DNA of 22,703 nt from Butyrivibrio sp. (GTDB lineage Bacteria; Bacillota_A; Clostridia; Lachnospirales; Lachnospiraceae): assembly GCF_024699075.1 (NCBI RefSeq), contig NZ_JAILQF010000137.1, positions 1-22,703 of the forward strand. The letters are read 5' to 3'. The translations under genes and the position numbers were made by a program. Position 1 is the stretch's first letter. Every line of letters starts with the position of its first letter. This document shows positions 7,236 through 15,241 of the stretch, piece by piece. A model generated the notes under the pieces. That model was not told the DNA's origin, did not search any database, and was given only the letters and a program-made list of their open reading frames with translations.

Positions 7236-7955
7236 GTGAATAAAGCAGTTAATAAAGTGTCTTTAAGAAATGTATCAAAAGTTTACAACGTTGGAGAGAA
7301 GGAATATCGTGCCCTGGACCATGTTGATCTGGATATAGAAGAGGGCAAGCTTGTAGTAATACTCGGACCATCAGGAGCTGGTAAGTCTACACTTCTTAAT
7401 CTTATTGGTGGTATGGATACTCCTTCTGAGGGAGAAGTAATTGTAAATGGGGAGAATATAACAGGCTATTCTGAGAATAAGCTAAGCGATTTTAGAGCTA
7501 AATCTGTTGGATTTATATTCCAGTTCTATAACATTCTTCCATCTCTTACTGTCAAAGAAAATGTTGAGCTTATAAGTGAAATTGTAAAAGATCACCTTGA
7601 CGCTACAGAGGCACTTGAGGATGTTGGCTTATCTGAACACATGTACAAGTTCCCCAATCAGCTTTCGGGCGGTGAACAGCAGCGCGTTTCTATAGCAAGA
7701 GCTATAGCCAAGAATCCTGCACTTTTGCTATGCGATGAGCCTACAGGAGCCCTTGATTCTCAAACTGGCGTAATGATCCTTAAGATACTTAAGAAACAGA
7801 CAACAAAGGAAAGGGGTAATAACACAGTTATTATCGTTACACATAATGCCCTTATTGCAGATATCGCAGACGTTGTTATACGTGTCAAGAACGGAAAGAT
7901 AAAGAGCGTTGATAAGAACGAAAACCCTGCAGACATAGATGAGGTTCAATGGTAA
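7236..7955 (+). CDS. ABC transporter ATPase, MacB/FtsE-like subclass
   Basis: This 239-residue ATPase has Walker [10 protein letters not shown] (44-52), the Q-loop in FIFQFYN (93-99), the signature LSGGEQQR (143-150), Walker B LLLCDE (163-168) directly followed by PTGALD, and a switch histidine in VTHNA. The [13 protein letters not shown] stretch and FQFYNILP are typical of ATPases that partner FtsX-type permeases (LolD, MacB and bacitracin-type BceA groups). The start is GTG, chosen because AAGGAGGA lies five bases upstream. The stop overlaps the 5' end of the longest reading of the permease gene, consistent with translational coupling. Confidence 0.95.
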   Translation: MNKAVNKVSLRNVSKVYNVGEKEYRALDHVDLDIEEGKLVVILGPSGAGKSTLLNLIGGMDTPSEGEVIVNGENITGYSENKLSDFRAKSVGFIFQFYNILPSLTVKENVELISEIVKDHLDATEALEDVGLSEHMYKFPNQLSGGEQQRVSIARAIAKNPALLLCDEPTGALDSQTGVMILKILKKQTTKERGNNTVIIVTHNALIADIADVVIRVKNGKIKSVDKNENPADIDEVQW

Positions 7956-7956
7956 T

Positions 7957-10626
7957 ATGCTTAGGATAAAAATATTCAGAGATATAAAAAGAAACTTTGG
8001 ACAGTTCTTTACTATTTTTGCCATGGTATTTTTAGCTATAATGGCTTTTTCAGGAATAAATGCCTTTTCTGATGGGCTTAAATACTCGTCAGTAGAGTTC
8101 TATGAGAAGGGTAACCTTGAGGATCTATGGCTTTTTGGTGAGAACTTTACTGATGATGATATAGACAAAATAAAGGCTTTAGATAATGTTACTGACGTAG
8201 AAAGATATCTGACTGTGCCCGGCTCAGTAGATATAAAAAGTAAGGACGATACTAAGCCGTTGAATATTCAGATGGAGCTTAATTTCCTGGACGGAGAAGA
8301 TGATACTAAAAATATATCATCTATGTATCTAAGAGATGGTGAAGAATACAGCCCTGACAAAGATGGTGTCTGGCTTGGATATTATTTTGCCAAAGCAAGG
8401 GAAATTAAAGTCGGCGATGAACTTACATTTTATGTAGAAGGGTATGAATTTACTGAAATAGTAAGAGGAATAGTATCATCTCCTGATCACGTATATACAG
8501 TATCTGATTCATCAGTTATATTCCAGGATGCTGCAGACTTTGGATGGGCATATCTTTCAATAAATGAGTTTCCTGAAGAATACATTTATGATGAAATTTT
8601 AAAAGAAGATGATATTACAGAAATGCTTGAAAGCGCAGCTGACATTCAGAATGCTGTAGATACATATAAATCTATGGGAGCTGATATTGATTATGTAAAA
8701 AGTGAGCTTGATATAGATGAGGACGTGGATCTTGAAACAGCTTTGGATAAAGCAGGTCTGATAAATTCTGGAAAGGCAGATGTATCAGATAAGGAAGCTT
8801 TTATAAAAGCTTTGGATCCTGATTTTGAGCTTGAAGACTCCTATGTATATCCATATGCAATAGTTGATGTGACAGGTACAGCGCCAAATCCATATATCAA
8901 TTCTAAAGAATTGATTCAATTCGAAGATAAACTAAAGTCTGTCAAAAATGAAATATATGAATTTGATGACACCTCTATAAGTGCTATTACTGATAGAGAC
9001 GTGTGGGGGTCTTATGCAACATTAAAGTCTGAATCGGAAGAGGGAGATACATATTCAGAGATGTTTACATTCCTGTTTGTATTTATTGCAGGGCTTTCTG
9101 TAGTGACAACTATGAGCCGATTTGTTAAGAAGCAGAGAGTTCAGATTGGTACCTTAAAAGCTTTAGGCTTTAGAAATCGAAGAGTTACGATCCATTATAT
9201 CTCATACGGCTTTTGGGTGAGTCTTTTAGCTGCCATACTTGGCCTTGTAATTGGAGGACCTGTACTTGGCCAGCCATTTCTAAATATGGAGCTGTCTATG
9301 TTCGATCTTCCGGAAGCTCACAGATGTATTCTTAGTAAGAACTATTTTGTTGCTATGATGATCGTAGCAGCTATTACGATAATAACTTACCTGTCCATAA
9401 AGAGCATCCTGAAAGAATCTGCTGCTCAAACACTAAGACTTGAAGTACCGCATATTAAGATCAGAGCAAAAGAAGGCGGCAAGGGATTAAGCGAAAGGCT
9501 TCCTTTTTCTATTAAGTGGAATCTAAGGGATATTTTAAGAAGCAAGTCCAGAAGCATTATGGCAATAGTTGGTGTTATGGGCTCAACCTTACTGATAGTA
9601 ATGGCGTTTGGCATGCAGGATTCCCTTCATCATTATCTGGAATGGGAGTTTGATAAGATACAGGCTTATAAATATAAACTGACACTCTCAGAGAACGTAT
9701 CTGATGAAAGACTTGGCGAACTATTTGATATATACGGAGATGCCTCAAGTCAGACAGTTGCTATTGAATATAAAGACTCTGATGGCGATATCATAACATC
9801 AGCCATAACTGTCAATGATTCTGATGGCTTTTTGAGAGTGTCCGGGCATGATACAACAACTTATAATATTGATGATGGTATTCCGGATAATACCGATGGT
9901 GATATTAATGAAGCGGGTGCATTATATGCAACAGAAAAGCTTCTTAAACAAAATGATCTGTCACTGGGAGATACAGTAACCTGGAGGATAATGGGAGAGG
10001 ATGACTGGTATGAAACTAAGATAGTATCCGCTTACAGAGATCCTCAAAGTCAGCAGTTCTCCATGACAAGAGCAGCATTCGAAGCCCTGGGTGAGGATTA
10101 CAACTGCGATACTATCTACACAGATGATGATCTTGGTGATGTGACAGATTCTGACATAGATGGTGTATCTGCGATTACGTCTATCGAGTCTATGAAAGAG
10201 CAGATGAATACCATGCTTGAGATGATCAACAATATGATAATCCTTCTTATAACTATATCAGCTATTCTTGGCTTTATCATCATCTACAACATGGGAATCC
10301 TTGCTTTGAGCGAGAAGATGTACCAGTTTGCAACACTCAAAGTGCTTGGATTCAGGTTCCATAAGCTGGCACTTATATACACTCAGCAGAATCTCTGGCT
10401 TACAATAGTAGGTATAATACTAGGGCTTCCTCTTGGTTATGAATTCACTGATTATTTGTTTAAATATGCTATAGGTGATAATTATGATTTCTTTGCCAAT
10501 ATAGATATATCAGCCTATCTTATTGCAATTATAGGAACTCTTTTGATCATGGCTGGAACAAGCATAGTATTGTCACGCAGCCTTAAAAAGGTAGATATGG
10601 TCGCAAGTCTCAAGGCCAATGAGTGA
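7957..10626 (+). CDS. FtsX-type ABC permease with two large extracytoplasmic domains
   Basis: I call 889 residues from ATG 7957, because GAGG at 7941-7944 can serve it. The in-frame ATG at 7939, six codons earlier, lacks a ribosome binding site. In the longer numbering, a first membrane helix (about 21-43) is followed by some 330 acidic, Asp/Glu-rich residues. An FtsX domain with helices near 375-395, 424-447 and 470-487 comes next, including the coupling segment RVQIGTLKALGFRNRR. The plan then repeats: a helix near 539-557, a second outside domain (about 560-760) and a C-terminal FtsX domain with KMYQFATLKVLGFR. This duplicated layout fits large MacB/FtsX permeases. The partner is the ATPase just upstream and control is probably by TetR. 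Peptide, lipid or drug export is possible, but the substrate cannot be read from sequence. Confidence 0.93.
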   Translation: MLRIKIFRDIKRNFGQFFTIFAMVFLAIMAFSGINAFSDGLKYSSVEFYEKGNLEDLWLFGENFTDDDIDKIKALDNVTDVERYLTVPGSVDIKSKDDTKPLNIQMELNFLDGEDDTKNISSMYLRDGEEYSPDKDGVWLGYYFAKAREIKVGDELTFYVEGYEFTEIVRGIVSSPDHVYTVSDSSVIFQDAADFGWAYLSINEFPEEYIYDEILKEDDITEMLESAADIQNAVDTYKSMGADIDYVKSELDIDEDVDLETALDKAGLINSGKADVSDKEAFIKALDPDFELEDSYVYPYAIVDVTGTAPNPYINSKELIQFEDKLKSVKNEIYEFDDTSISAITDRDVWGSYATLKSESEEGDTYSEMFTFLFVFIAGLSVVTTMSRFVKKQRVQIGTLKALGFRNRRVTIHYISYGFWVSLLAAILGLVIGGPVLGQPFLNMELSMFDLPEAHRCILSKNYFVAMMIVAAITIITYLSIKSILKESAAQTLRLEVPHIKIRAKEGGKGLSERLPFSIKWNLRDILRSKSRSIMAIVGVMGSTLLIVMAFGMQDSLHHYLEWEFDKIQAYKYKLTLSENVSDERLGELFDIYGDASSQTVAIEYKDSDGDIITSAITVNDSDGFLRVSGHDTTTYNIDDGIPDNTDGDINEAGALYATEKLLKQNDLSLGDTVTWRIMGEDDWYETKIVSAYRDPQSQQFSMTRAAFEALGEDYNCDTIYTDDDLGDVTDSDIDGVSAITSIESMKEQMNTMLEMINNMIILLITISAILGFIIIYNMGILALSEKMYQFATLKVLGFRFHKLALIYTQQNLWLTIVGIILGLPLGYEFTDYLFKYAIGDNYDFFANIDISAYLIAIIGTLLIMAGTSIVLSRSLKKVDMVASLKANE

Positions 10627-10671
10627 GTGATCATTCATATTTATAGGAATTATCCACAAGTGCATATTCCC

Positions 10672-10700
10672 TTGACAAAAGAGTTTTCGACTTCTATACT
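10672..10700 (+). promoter_or_regulatory. Sigma-A promoter of the trpXYZ operon
   Basis: TTGACA (10672-10677) and TATACT (10695-10700) are spaced by exactly 17 bp, a near-consensus housekeeping promoter. Transcription would begin near 10707, just before the T-box stem I. No terminator for the preceding permease gene is visible in 10627-10671. Confidence 0.88.
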
Positions 10701-10706
10701 TTTAAT

Positions 10707-10982
10707 CAAATAAACCGATGCGGAAGAGTAAGTAACCAATATGTGAGCATCCCAGCTAGTCGCAGATGGTGAGAGTGCGATATGCAGCATAATGGCGAAT
10801 GGACTTCCAAGGGCAAACAGAAAGAGTACAAACTTAAGTATGGGCGACGGGGCAGACTCCCCGTGATCAAAGGTCAGCATATGATAGTATGCGTTAAGTG
10901 GGCGTCTTAGACGTCAAGCAGGGTGGCACCGCAGATGATTTTATCTGTCCCGGCATTAGATCAATGCAGGGGCAGTTTTTTT
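10707..10982 (+). ncRNA. T-box riboswitch leader, tRNA-Trp specific
   Basis: Stem I closes with GGAAG (10722-10726) against CTTCC (10804-10808). The specifier loop has AGTA on the left and GAA followed by TGG (10800-10802) on the right, so the specifier codon is UGG, tryptophan. The conserved GGTGAGAG lies at 10768-10775. A further hairpin is ACGGGG (10847-10852) with CCCCGT (10859-10864). The T-box core AGGGTGGCACCGC is at 10920-10932. Its UGGN bulge has N = C, the base that pairs with a G discriminator, as in bacterial tRNA-Trp. The antiterminator pairs GGG (10921-10923) and CAGAT (10932-10936) with ATCTGTCCC (10943-10951). The competing terminator is at 10945-10982. Uncharged tRNA-Trp should stabilise the antiterminator and switch on the transporter genes. 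Confidence 0.96.
10945..10982 (+). terminator. T-box terminator hairpin (mutually exclusive with the antiterminator)
   Basis: CTGTCCC (10945-10951) pairs with GGGGCAG (10969-10975) with one G-T pair, and an inner GCATT (10953-10957) pairs with AATGC (10963-10967). Seven T follow (10976-10982). The left arm is the same segment that closes the antiterminator, so only one of the two can form. Confidence 0.93.
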
Positions 10983-11036
10983 ATTTCCATGTACTTAGAA
11001 ATCTGCTCCGAGACTCATACCAAAATGGAGGAAATT

Positions 11037-12107
11037 ATGAAAAAAACACAGATTACTAAGAAACTTATGTCATTTGGAATGGCAGCAGCAATGACACTTG
11101 CCCTCGTAGGATGCGGGGAAGCCGGTACCCAGAATGAAGGTACAGATGCACAGACAGGCGATGGTACAAAGGAGTATACAATTGGTATATGTAATTATGT
11201 AGACGATGCTTCTCTTAACCAGATCGTTGACAACATACAAAGTGAGCTTGATGTCATTGCAGAAAGAGAAGGCGTTAAATTCAACGTTAAATACGACAAT
11301 GCCAATGCTGATGCCAATGTACTTAATCAGATCATAGCCAACTTCCAGGCTGATGATGTAGACCTGATGATCGGTGTGACAACTCCTGTTGCAATGGCTA
11401 TGCAGGGAGCTACTGAGGGAGGAGATATTCCTGTTGTATTCTCAGCTGTATCAGATCCCGTAGCTGCAGGTCTTGTAGAATCCCTTGAAGCTCCGGGAAG
11501 CAATGTTACTGGAACATCTGACATGCTCAATACAGAAGCTATCATGAACATGATCCTGGCAGCAGACCCTGATATCACCAAGGTGGGCCTTTTATATGAT
11601 GCAGGTCAGGATTCATCAACTACAGCCATAAATGATGCCAAGGAATTCCTTGAAGCTAAGGGCATTGAGATCATCGAGCAGACAGGAACCAATGTTGAAG
11701 AGGTTACACTTGCTGCTAACGCTCTTGTTTCTGCGGGAGCAGAGGCTGTATTTACTCCTACAGACAACACCATCATGACAGCAGAACTCTCCATTTATGA
11801 GATATTCCGCGATGCAGGTATTCCTCACTACTGCGGAGCTGATTCCTTTGCCCTTAACGGAGCCTTTCTTGGATTTGGTGTTAACTATGCAAACCTGGGA
11901 ATAGAGACTGCTGATATGGCTGCAGAGATTCTTCTTGATCAGCTTGATCCTGCAAGCGTTCCTGTTAAGACCTTTGACAACGGTATCGTAACTCTCAATG
12001 AAGAGATGATGGATGTCATGGGTATGACACTTGACAGCGCCAAGGAAGTTTTTGGAGACTATGCAACTTCTATCCAGACCATCAAGACCGCTGAAAACTT
12101 TGAATGA
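11037..12107 (+). CDS. trpX: Tryptophan ABC transporter substrate-binding lipoprotein
   Basis: The 356-residue precursor starts MKKTQITKK, has a hydrophobic signal segment and a lipobox LVGC with Cys26, so it is an exported lipoprotein anchored to the outer face of the membrane. The mature part matches the ABC_sub_bind family (PF04392): YTIGICNYVDDASLNQI, VPVV-like DIPVVFSAVSDPVAAGLV, GSNVTGTSDM and GLLYDAGQDSS. I start at ATG 11037 because GGAGGA at 11026-11031 is correctly spaced; the open frame upstream belongs to the T-box RNA. The Trp-specific T-box and the following permease and ATPase genes point to tryptophan as the ligand. There is no Trp residue in the whole protein. The ligand is inferred from regulation, not from binding residues. 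Confidence 0.92.
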   Translation: MKKTQITKKLMSFGMAAAMTLALVGCGEAGTQNEGTDAQTGDGTKEYTIGICNYVDDASLNQIVDNIQSELDVIAEREGVKFNVKYDNANADANVLNQIIANFQADDVDLMIGVTTPVAMAMQGATEGGDIPVVFSAVSDPVAAGLVESLEAPGSNVTGTSDMLNTEAIMNMILAADPDITKVGLLYDAGQDSSTTAINDAKEFLEAKGIEIIEQTGTNVEEVTLAANALVSAGAEAVFTPTDNTIMTAELSIYEIFRDAGIPHYCGADSFALNGAFLGFGVNYANLGIETADMAAEILLDQLDPASVPVKTFDNGIVTLNEEMMDVMGMTLDSAKEVFGDYATSIQTIKTAENFE

Positions 12108-12128
12108 TCTATAAAATGATCAAGATAA

Positions 12129-12240
12129 CCCATCACCTTTTGGTGGTGGGAATATTTTGATTTCGGGTGCGGGGTTAGAAGCCCCGTACCCGTAGAACTG
12201 CGTCAGCAGTGATTTTATAACGAGCAAAAAGCGAAGCTCG
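12129..12240 (+). other. Cluster of four hairpins in the trpX-trpY spacer
   Basis: The 158-base spacer holds four consecutive stem-loops. They are CCCATCACC (12129-12137) with GGTGGTGGG (12142-12150) around TTTT; CGGGTGCGGGG (12164-12174) with CCCCGTACCCG (12182-12192), 11 pairs; ACTGC (12197-12201) with GCAGT (12206-12210); and CGAGC (12221-12225) with GCTCG (12236-12240). The first is followed by the loose U-rich AATATTTTGATTT, so it may terminate part of the transcripts. The cluster could set a high ratio of binding protein to membrane parts by stabilising the trpX mRNA end. GATGAGG (12253-12259) then serves trpY. Confidence 0.8.
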
Positions 12241-12265
12241 ATTAACTCGAAAGATGAGGTTATAA

Positions 12266-13159
12266 ATGACATCCCTTATTCAAACTGCTGTAGAGCTGGG
12301 GCTTATCAGCTCACTTACAGTATTATCCTTGTATCTTAGTTATACCATGCTTAATGTATGCGACCTTTCTACAGATGGCGCATTTACACTGGGAGCTGCA
12401 GTTGGAGCAGTGGTGACACTCTCAGGCCATCCTTTTCTTGCTCTTTTTGCAGCAATGCTTACCGGCATGCTGTCAGGATTTGTGACAGCTCTTCTGCAGA
12501 CCAAGATGGGTGTAGACAGCCTTCTGGCAGGAATTACCGTTAATACAGGTTTGTATTCAATTAATATAGCTGTCATGGGCAGATCATCTCAGATTAATAT
12601 TAATAAATCTGATAGCATTTTTTATTTTGCTTCCGATATGGCAGAGGGCAGCTTTTTGGCTCCATATGCAAAGCTCATTGCCATAATTCTTATAATTCTT
12701 TTGGTTATGATCTGTATTGTGGCATTTCTCAGGACTAAACTTGGACTTGCTATAAGAGCAACTGGAGATAACCCGGATATGGTCAGATCTTCATCTATTA
12801 ATACAGTGGCAATTACCATAACAGGCCTTTGCCTCTCTAACTCTCTGACAGCTCTTTCAGGGTGCCTTTTAGCCCAGTACAATAAGTCTGCAAACATAGA
12901 TATTGGAACAGGAATGCTCACAATTGCACTTGCATCTCTTCTTATTGGAAGACTCTTTTTCCGAAATAAAGGAGTAGGTTACGGAGTTATCGGTGCAGTT
13001 ATCGGAGCAATATTCTTCAGACTTGTATATACCATGGCTCTTAGACTTAACATGCCGGCCTTCATGCTCAAACTGGTATCCTCTATAATTGTAATTCTGG
13101 CAATAAGCGGACCTTATTTCCTTTCTAAGATAAGGAAGAAAGGAGAGGCAAATGCTTAA
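12266..13159 (+). CDS. trpY: Tryptophan ABC transporter permease
   Basis: This 297-residue integral membrane protein of the BPD_transp_2 family (PF02653, the branched-chain amino acid/ribose permease fold) would form the membrane channel of the TrpXYZ importer. It has about eight to nine hydrophobic segments. Family-like landmarks include NVCDLSTDGAFTLGAAVGA near the N-terminus and FLRTKLGLAIRATGDNPDMVRSSSIN, the cytoplasmic coupling segment that meets the ATPase. GATGAGG precedes ATG 12266. Its end overlaps trpZ by 8 bp, so the two are translationally coupled. The protein contains no tryptophan. Assignment to tryptophan rests on the T-box and the operon. Confidence 0.92.
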   Translation: MTSLIQTAVELGLISSLTVLSLYLSYTMLNVCDLSTDGAFTLGAAVGAVVTLSGHPFLALFAAMLTGMLSGFVTALLQTKMGVDSLLAGITVNTGLYSINIAVMGRSSQININKSDSIFYFASDMAEGSFLAPYAKLIAIILIILLVMICIVAFLRTKLGLAIRATGDNPDMVRSSSINTVAITITGLCLSNSLTALSGCLLAQYNKSANIDIGTGMLTIALASLLIGRLFFRNKGVGYGVIGAVIGAIFFRLVYTMALRLNMPAFMLKLVSSIIVILAISGPYFLSKIRKKGEANA

Positions 13160-13943
13160 ATTAAGTTGTGTAAATAAGACCTTTGGAAAAGGCACTGTAA
13201 ACGAGAAAAAAGCCCTTGAAAATATTAACCTGGATGTGAAAAAAGGAGATTTCATCAGCATTATAGGCTCTAACGGAGCAGGTAAATCTACCCTTTTAAA
13301 TGCAATAAGCGGAGTATTTAGCGTAGACAGCGGTAGCATCATCTTAGACGGCACAGATATAACCAGAATGTCGGAGCATAAAAGAGCTGCAGTGATTGGA
13401 AGACTTTTTCAGGATCCTATGAAGGGGTCAGCACCATCCATGAGCATTGAGGATAACCTGTATCTTGCGTCAGGAAGCAGGGACTGGTTTTCCCATATGA
13501 CAGGACGCGACAGAAAAGAGTTCAGAGAAAGACTCGCTCTTCTTGGAATGGGACTTGAAGACAGGATGAAGCATCCCGTAGGATTATTATCAGGTGGTCA
13601 GAGACAGGCGCTGACTCTTCTTATGGCAACCTATAATGTACCTAAGCTCCTTCTTCTTGATGAGCACACGGCGGCGCTGGATCCTGCAACTGCGGAGAAA
13701 GTCTTAAACATAACCAAAGACGTAATAGAAAAGAATAACATAACCTGCCTCATGATAACCCACAACATGCAGTCTGCCCTTGATCTTGGCAACCGTACGA
13801 TCATGATGAATGATGGTGAGATCATCTATGATGTTGAGGGTGCAAAGAGAGCAGAAACCACCGTTGAAGACCTGCTGCAACTCTTTAAGGACAAGGCTGG
13901 AGAGAAGCTTACCAACGACAGAATGCTTCTTAGAGATAAGTAA
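13152..13943 (+). CDS. trpZ: Tryptophan ABC transporter ATPase
   Basis: The 263-residue cytoplasmic ATPase has Walker A GSNGAGKST (39-47), Q-loop FQDP (Gln87), signature LSGGQ (146-150), Walker B LLLLDE (166-171) followed by HTAALD, and switch His204 in MITHNM. The EHTAALDP form, with His in place of the common Pro, is what I associate with the ATPases paired with PF04392 binding proteins. The ATG lies inside the last codons of trpY and AGGAGAG is seven bases upstream. It has a single Trp (Trp112), the only one in the whole three-protein system. The gene ends 59 bp before the alcohol dehydrogenase gene with no terminator between, so partial read-through is possible. Confidence 0.93.
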   Translation: MLKLSCVNKTFGKGTVNEKKALENINLDVKKGDFISIIGSNGAGKSTLLNAISGVFSVDSGSIILDGTDITRMSEHKRAAVIGRLFQDPMKGSAPSMSIEDNLYLASGSRDWFSHMTGRDRKEFRERLALLGMGLEDRMKHPVGLLSGGQRQALTLLMATYNVPKLLLLDEHTAALDPATAEKVLNITKDVIEKNNITCLMITHNMQSALDLGNRTIMMNDGEIIYDVEGAKRAETTVEDLLQLFKDKAGEKLTNDRMLLRDK

Positions 13944-14002
13944 ATATAGGTTCAAAAGTATCAGGAATGAATTAACATACAATCAGGAGACAATAATTTA
14001 AA

Positions 14003-15079
14003 ATGTTTTATATACCAACAAGAGTTTTTACAGGTAAGGATGCACTTATAACTAACAAGGATTACCTTACAAGACTTGGACATAAGGCTCTTATCGTAAC
14101 AGGTAAGGGATCTGCCAAAAAGAACGGATCATTTAATGATGTAATAGGTATACTAAAAGAATCAAAAATAGAGTATTCTGTATATGAAGGCATTAATGAA
14201 AATCCTACTGTAGAGAGCATTATGGATGCAAGGGACTATGGCAATTCCGAGGCATGCGACTTTGTAATAGGCATAGGAGGAGGCTCAGCCCTTGATGCTT
14301 CTAAAGCTATATCACTTATGATGCTACATAAGGATGAGGGATGGGAATACCTTTACGATGGTTCTAAAACTTCAGATATGCTGCCTGTTGCTTCTATACC
14401 TACAACCTGCGGTACAGGATCTGAAGTTACGGGAGTATCTGTTCTTACAAGAACCGAACTTGGCACCAAGAAGTCAAGTGTACATAAGCTTTATCCTACA
14501 GTTTCTTTTGTTGATGGCAAGTACTTAAAGACTGCACCTTCATCTATTATAAATAATACAGCCCTGGATGCTCTTGCTCATATGATAGAGGGACTTGTCC
14601 ATACTAAGGCTACAGAGTATACGAGAATGTGTGCTTCTTCAGGACTTGACCTTTGGAGAAGCGTTAAGGATGTCATAGCCGGAGAAAGACAAGCTACAGA
14701 TGCAGATCTTCAGATACTTATGGATGCTTCTACAATGGCAGGTATGACAATAGCCCAGACAGGTACGACTATTCCTCATGCTCTTAGCTATCCTATTACA
14801 ATAGGCCTTAACATCCCTCATGGTAAGAGCGTTAGCTACTTCCAGGCAGAGTTTCTTAAGGCTATGGACAAGGCTGACAGAGACTGGATTTTGACAAAAG
14901 CAGGTCTTAAAGACCCTGATGAACTTGATGAACTATTTAAAAAGGCTTGTGATCCTGATGATATACCTCTTAAATACAGGGAGATAGCGTATGAAGAGCT
15001 TTGCTCCAATAAGGCCAAGCTTTCAGCTGTACCATTTAAGATCGACGAGAATGTGCTTAAAAAGATAGCAGGTGTGTGA
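14003..15079 (+). CDS. Iron-containing (group III) alcohol dehydrogenase family protein
   Basis: This NAD(P)-dependent dehydrogenase family interconverts alcohols and aldehydes or ketones. The 358-residue product has the nucleotide loop GIGGGSALDASKAISL (90-105), the TTCGTGSEVTG segment (134-144) and the four expected metal ligands: Asp189 and His193 in LDALAHMIEG, His259 in TTIPHALSYPI, and His273 in NIPHGKSVSYF. It is a little shorter than the common 380-390 residues, mainly at the C-terminus. AGGAGA is 13 bases before the ATG, a long spacing, but no better start exists. The substrate cannot be assigned. The last codons are repeated in the tandem array that follows. Confidence 0.92.
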   Translation: MFYIPTRVFTGKDALITNKDYLTRLGHKALIVTGKGSAKKNGSFNDVIGILKESKIEYSVYEGINENPTVESIMDARDYGNSEACDFVIGIGGGSALDASKAISLMMLHKDEGWEYLYDGSKTSDMLPVASIPTTCGTGSEVTGVSVLTRTELGTKKSSVHKLYPTVSFVDGKYLKTAPSSIINNTALDALAHMIEGLVHTKATEYTRMCASSGLDLWRSVKDVIAGERQATDADLQILMDASTMAGMTIAQTGTTIPHALSYPITIGLNIPHGKSVSYFQAEFLKAMDKADRDWILTKAGLKDPDELDELFKKACDPDDIPLKYREIAYEELCSNKAKLSAVPFKIDENVLKKIAGV

Positions 15080-15213
15080 TAAATAATGCATTAAAGAGTA
15101 TAGTAGGTGTGTGATAGATAATGCATTAAAGAGTATAGTAGGTGTGTGATAGATAATACATTAAAGAAGATAGCAGATTTGTGATAAATAAGTTGACAAT
15201 AAAGATAGCAGAC
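15061..15213 (+). repeat. Degenerate tandem repeat array, about 35-bp unit, starting inside the ADH gene
   Basis: Units lie at 15061-15092, 15093-15127, 15128-15162, 15163-15200 and a partial one at 15201-15213. Units 2 and 3 are 35 bp and differ at one base. Each unit starts AAAGA, carries a TAGTAGGTGTGTGAT-like core and ends near GCATT or its variant. Unit 1 begins in the codons for Lys-Ile-Ala-Gly-Val-stop of the dehydrogenase, so the stop codon context is itself copied. No protein is encoded because the period is not a multiple of three. It fills the spacer before the DUF2804 gene. Confidence 0.9.
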
Positions 15214-15241
15214 TTTTTGCAAATGCAAGGGGGACATGCAT

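Noticed and set aside
7939..7956. Earlier ATG for the FtsX permease, overlapping the ATPase gene by 17 bp
   Set aside because: No ribosome binding site precedes it, while GAGG precedes ATG 7957. It remains possible because ATPase-permease overlaps are common.
10650..10880. 76-codon minus-strand open frame in the T-box leader
   Set aside because: The same bases form the T-box stems and a near-consensus plus-strand promoter, and no start signal supports translation.
10923..11036. Open frame from GTG 10923 that would lengthen trpX by 38 residues
   Set aside because: It starts within the T-box bulge and runs through the terminator stem. The lipoprotein signal and a well-spaced GGAGGA both place the start at 11037.
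12129..12240. Possible tRNA or small RNA gene in the trpX-trpY spacer
   Set aside because: The stems do not fold into a cloverleaf, no T-loop GTTC or CCA end is present, and no independent promoter is visible.
12869..13354. 161-codon minus-strand open frame across the trpY-trpZ junction
   Set aside because: It overlaps two clear transporter genes in antisense and resembles no protein family.
15061..15213. Possible CRISPR array
   Set aside because: Units are contiguous, degenerate and have no unique spacers; no cas gene is present in the window.
15193..15221. TTGACA at 15193-15198 as a promoter for the DUF2804 gene
   Set aside because: No acceptable -10 exists at 16-18 bp, and the hexamer lies in a decayed repeat unit.
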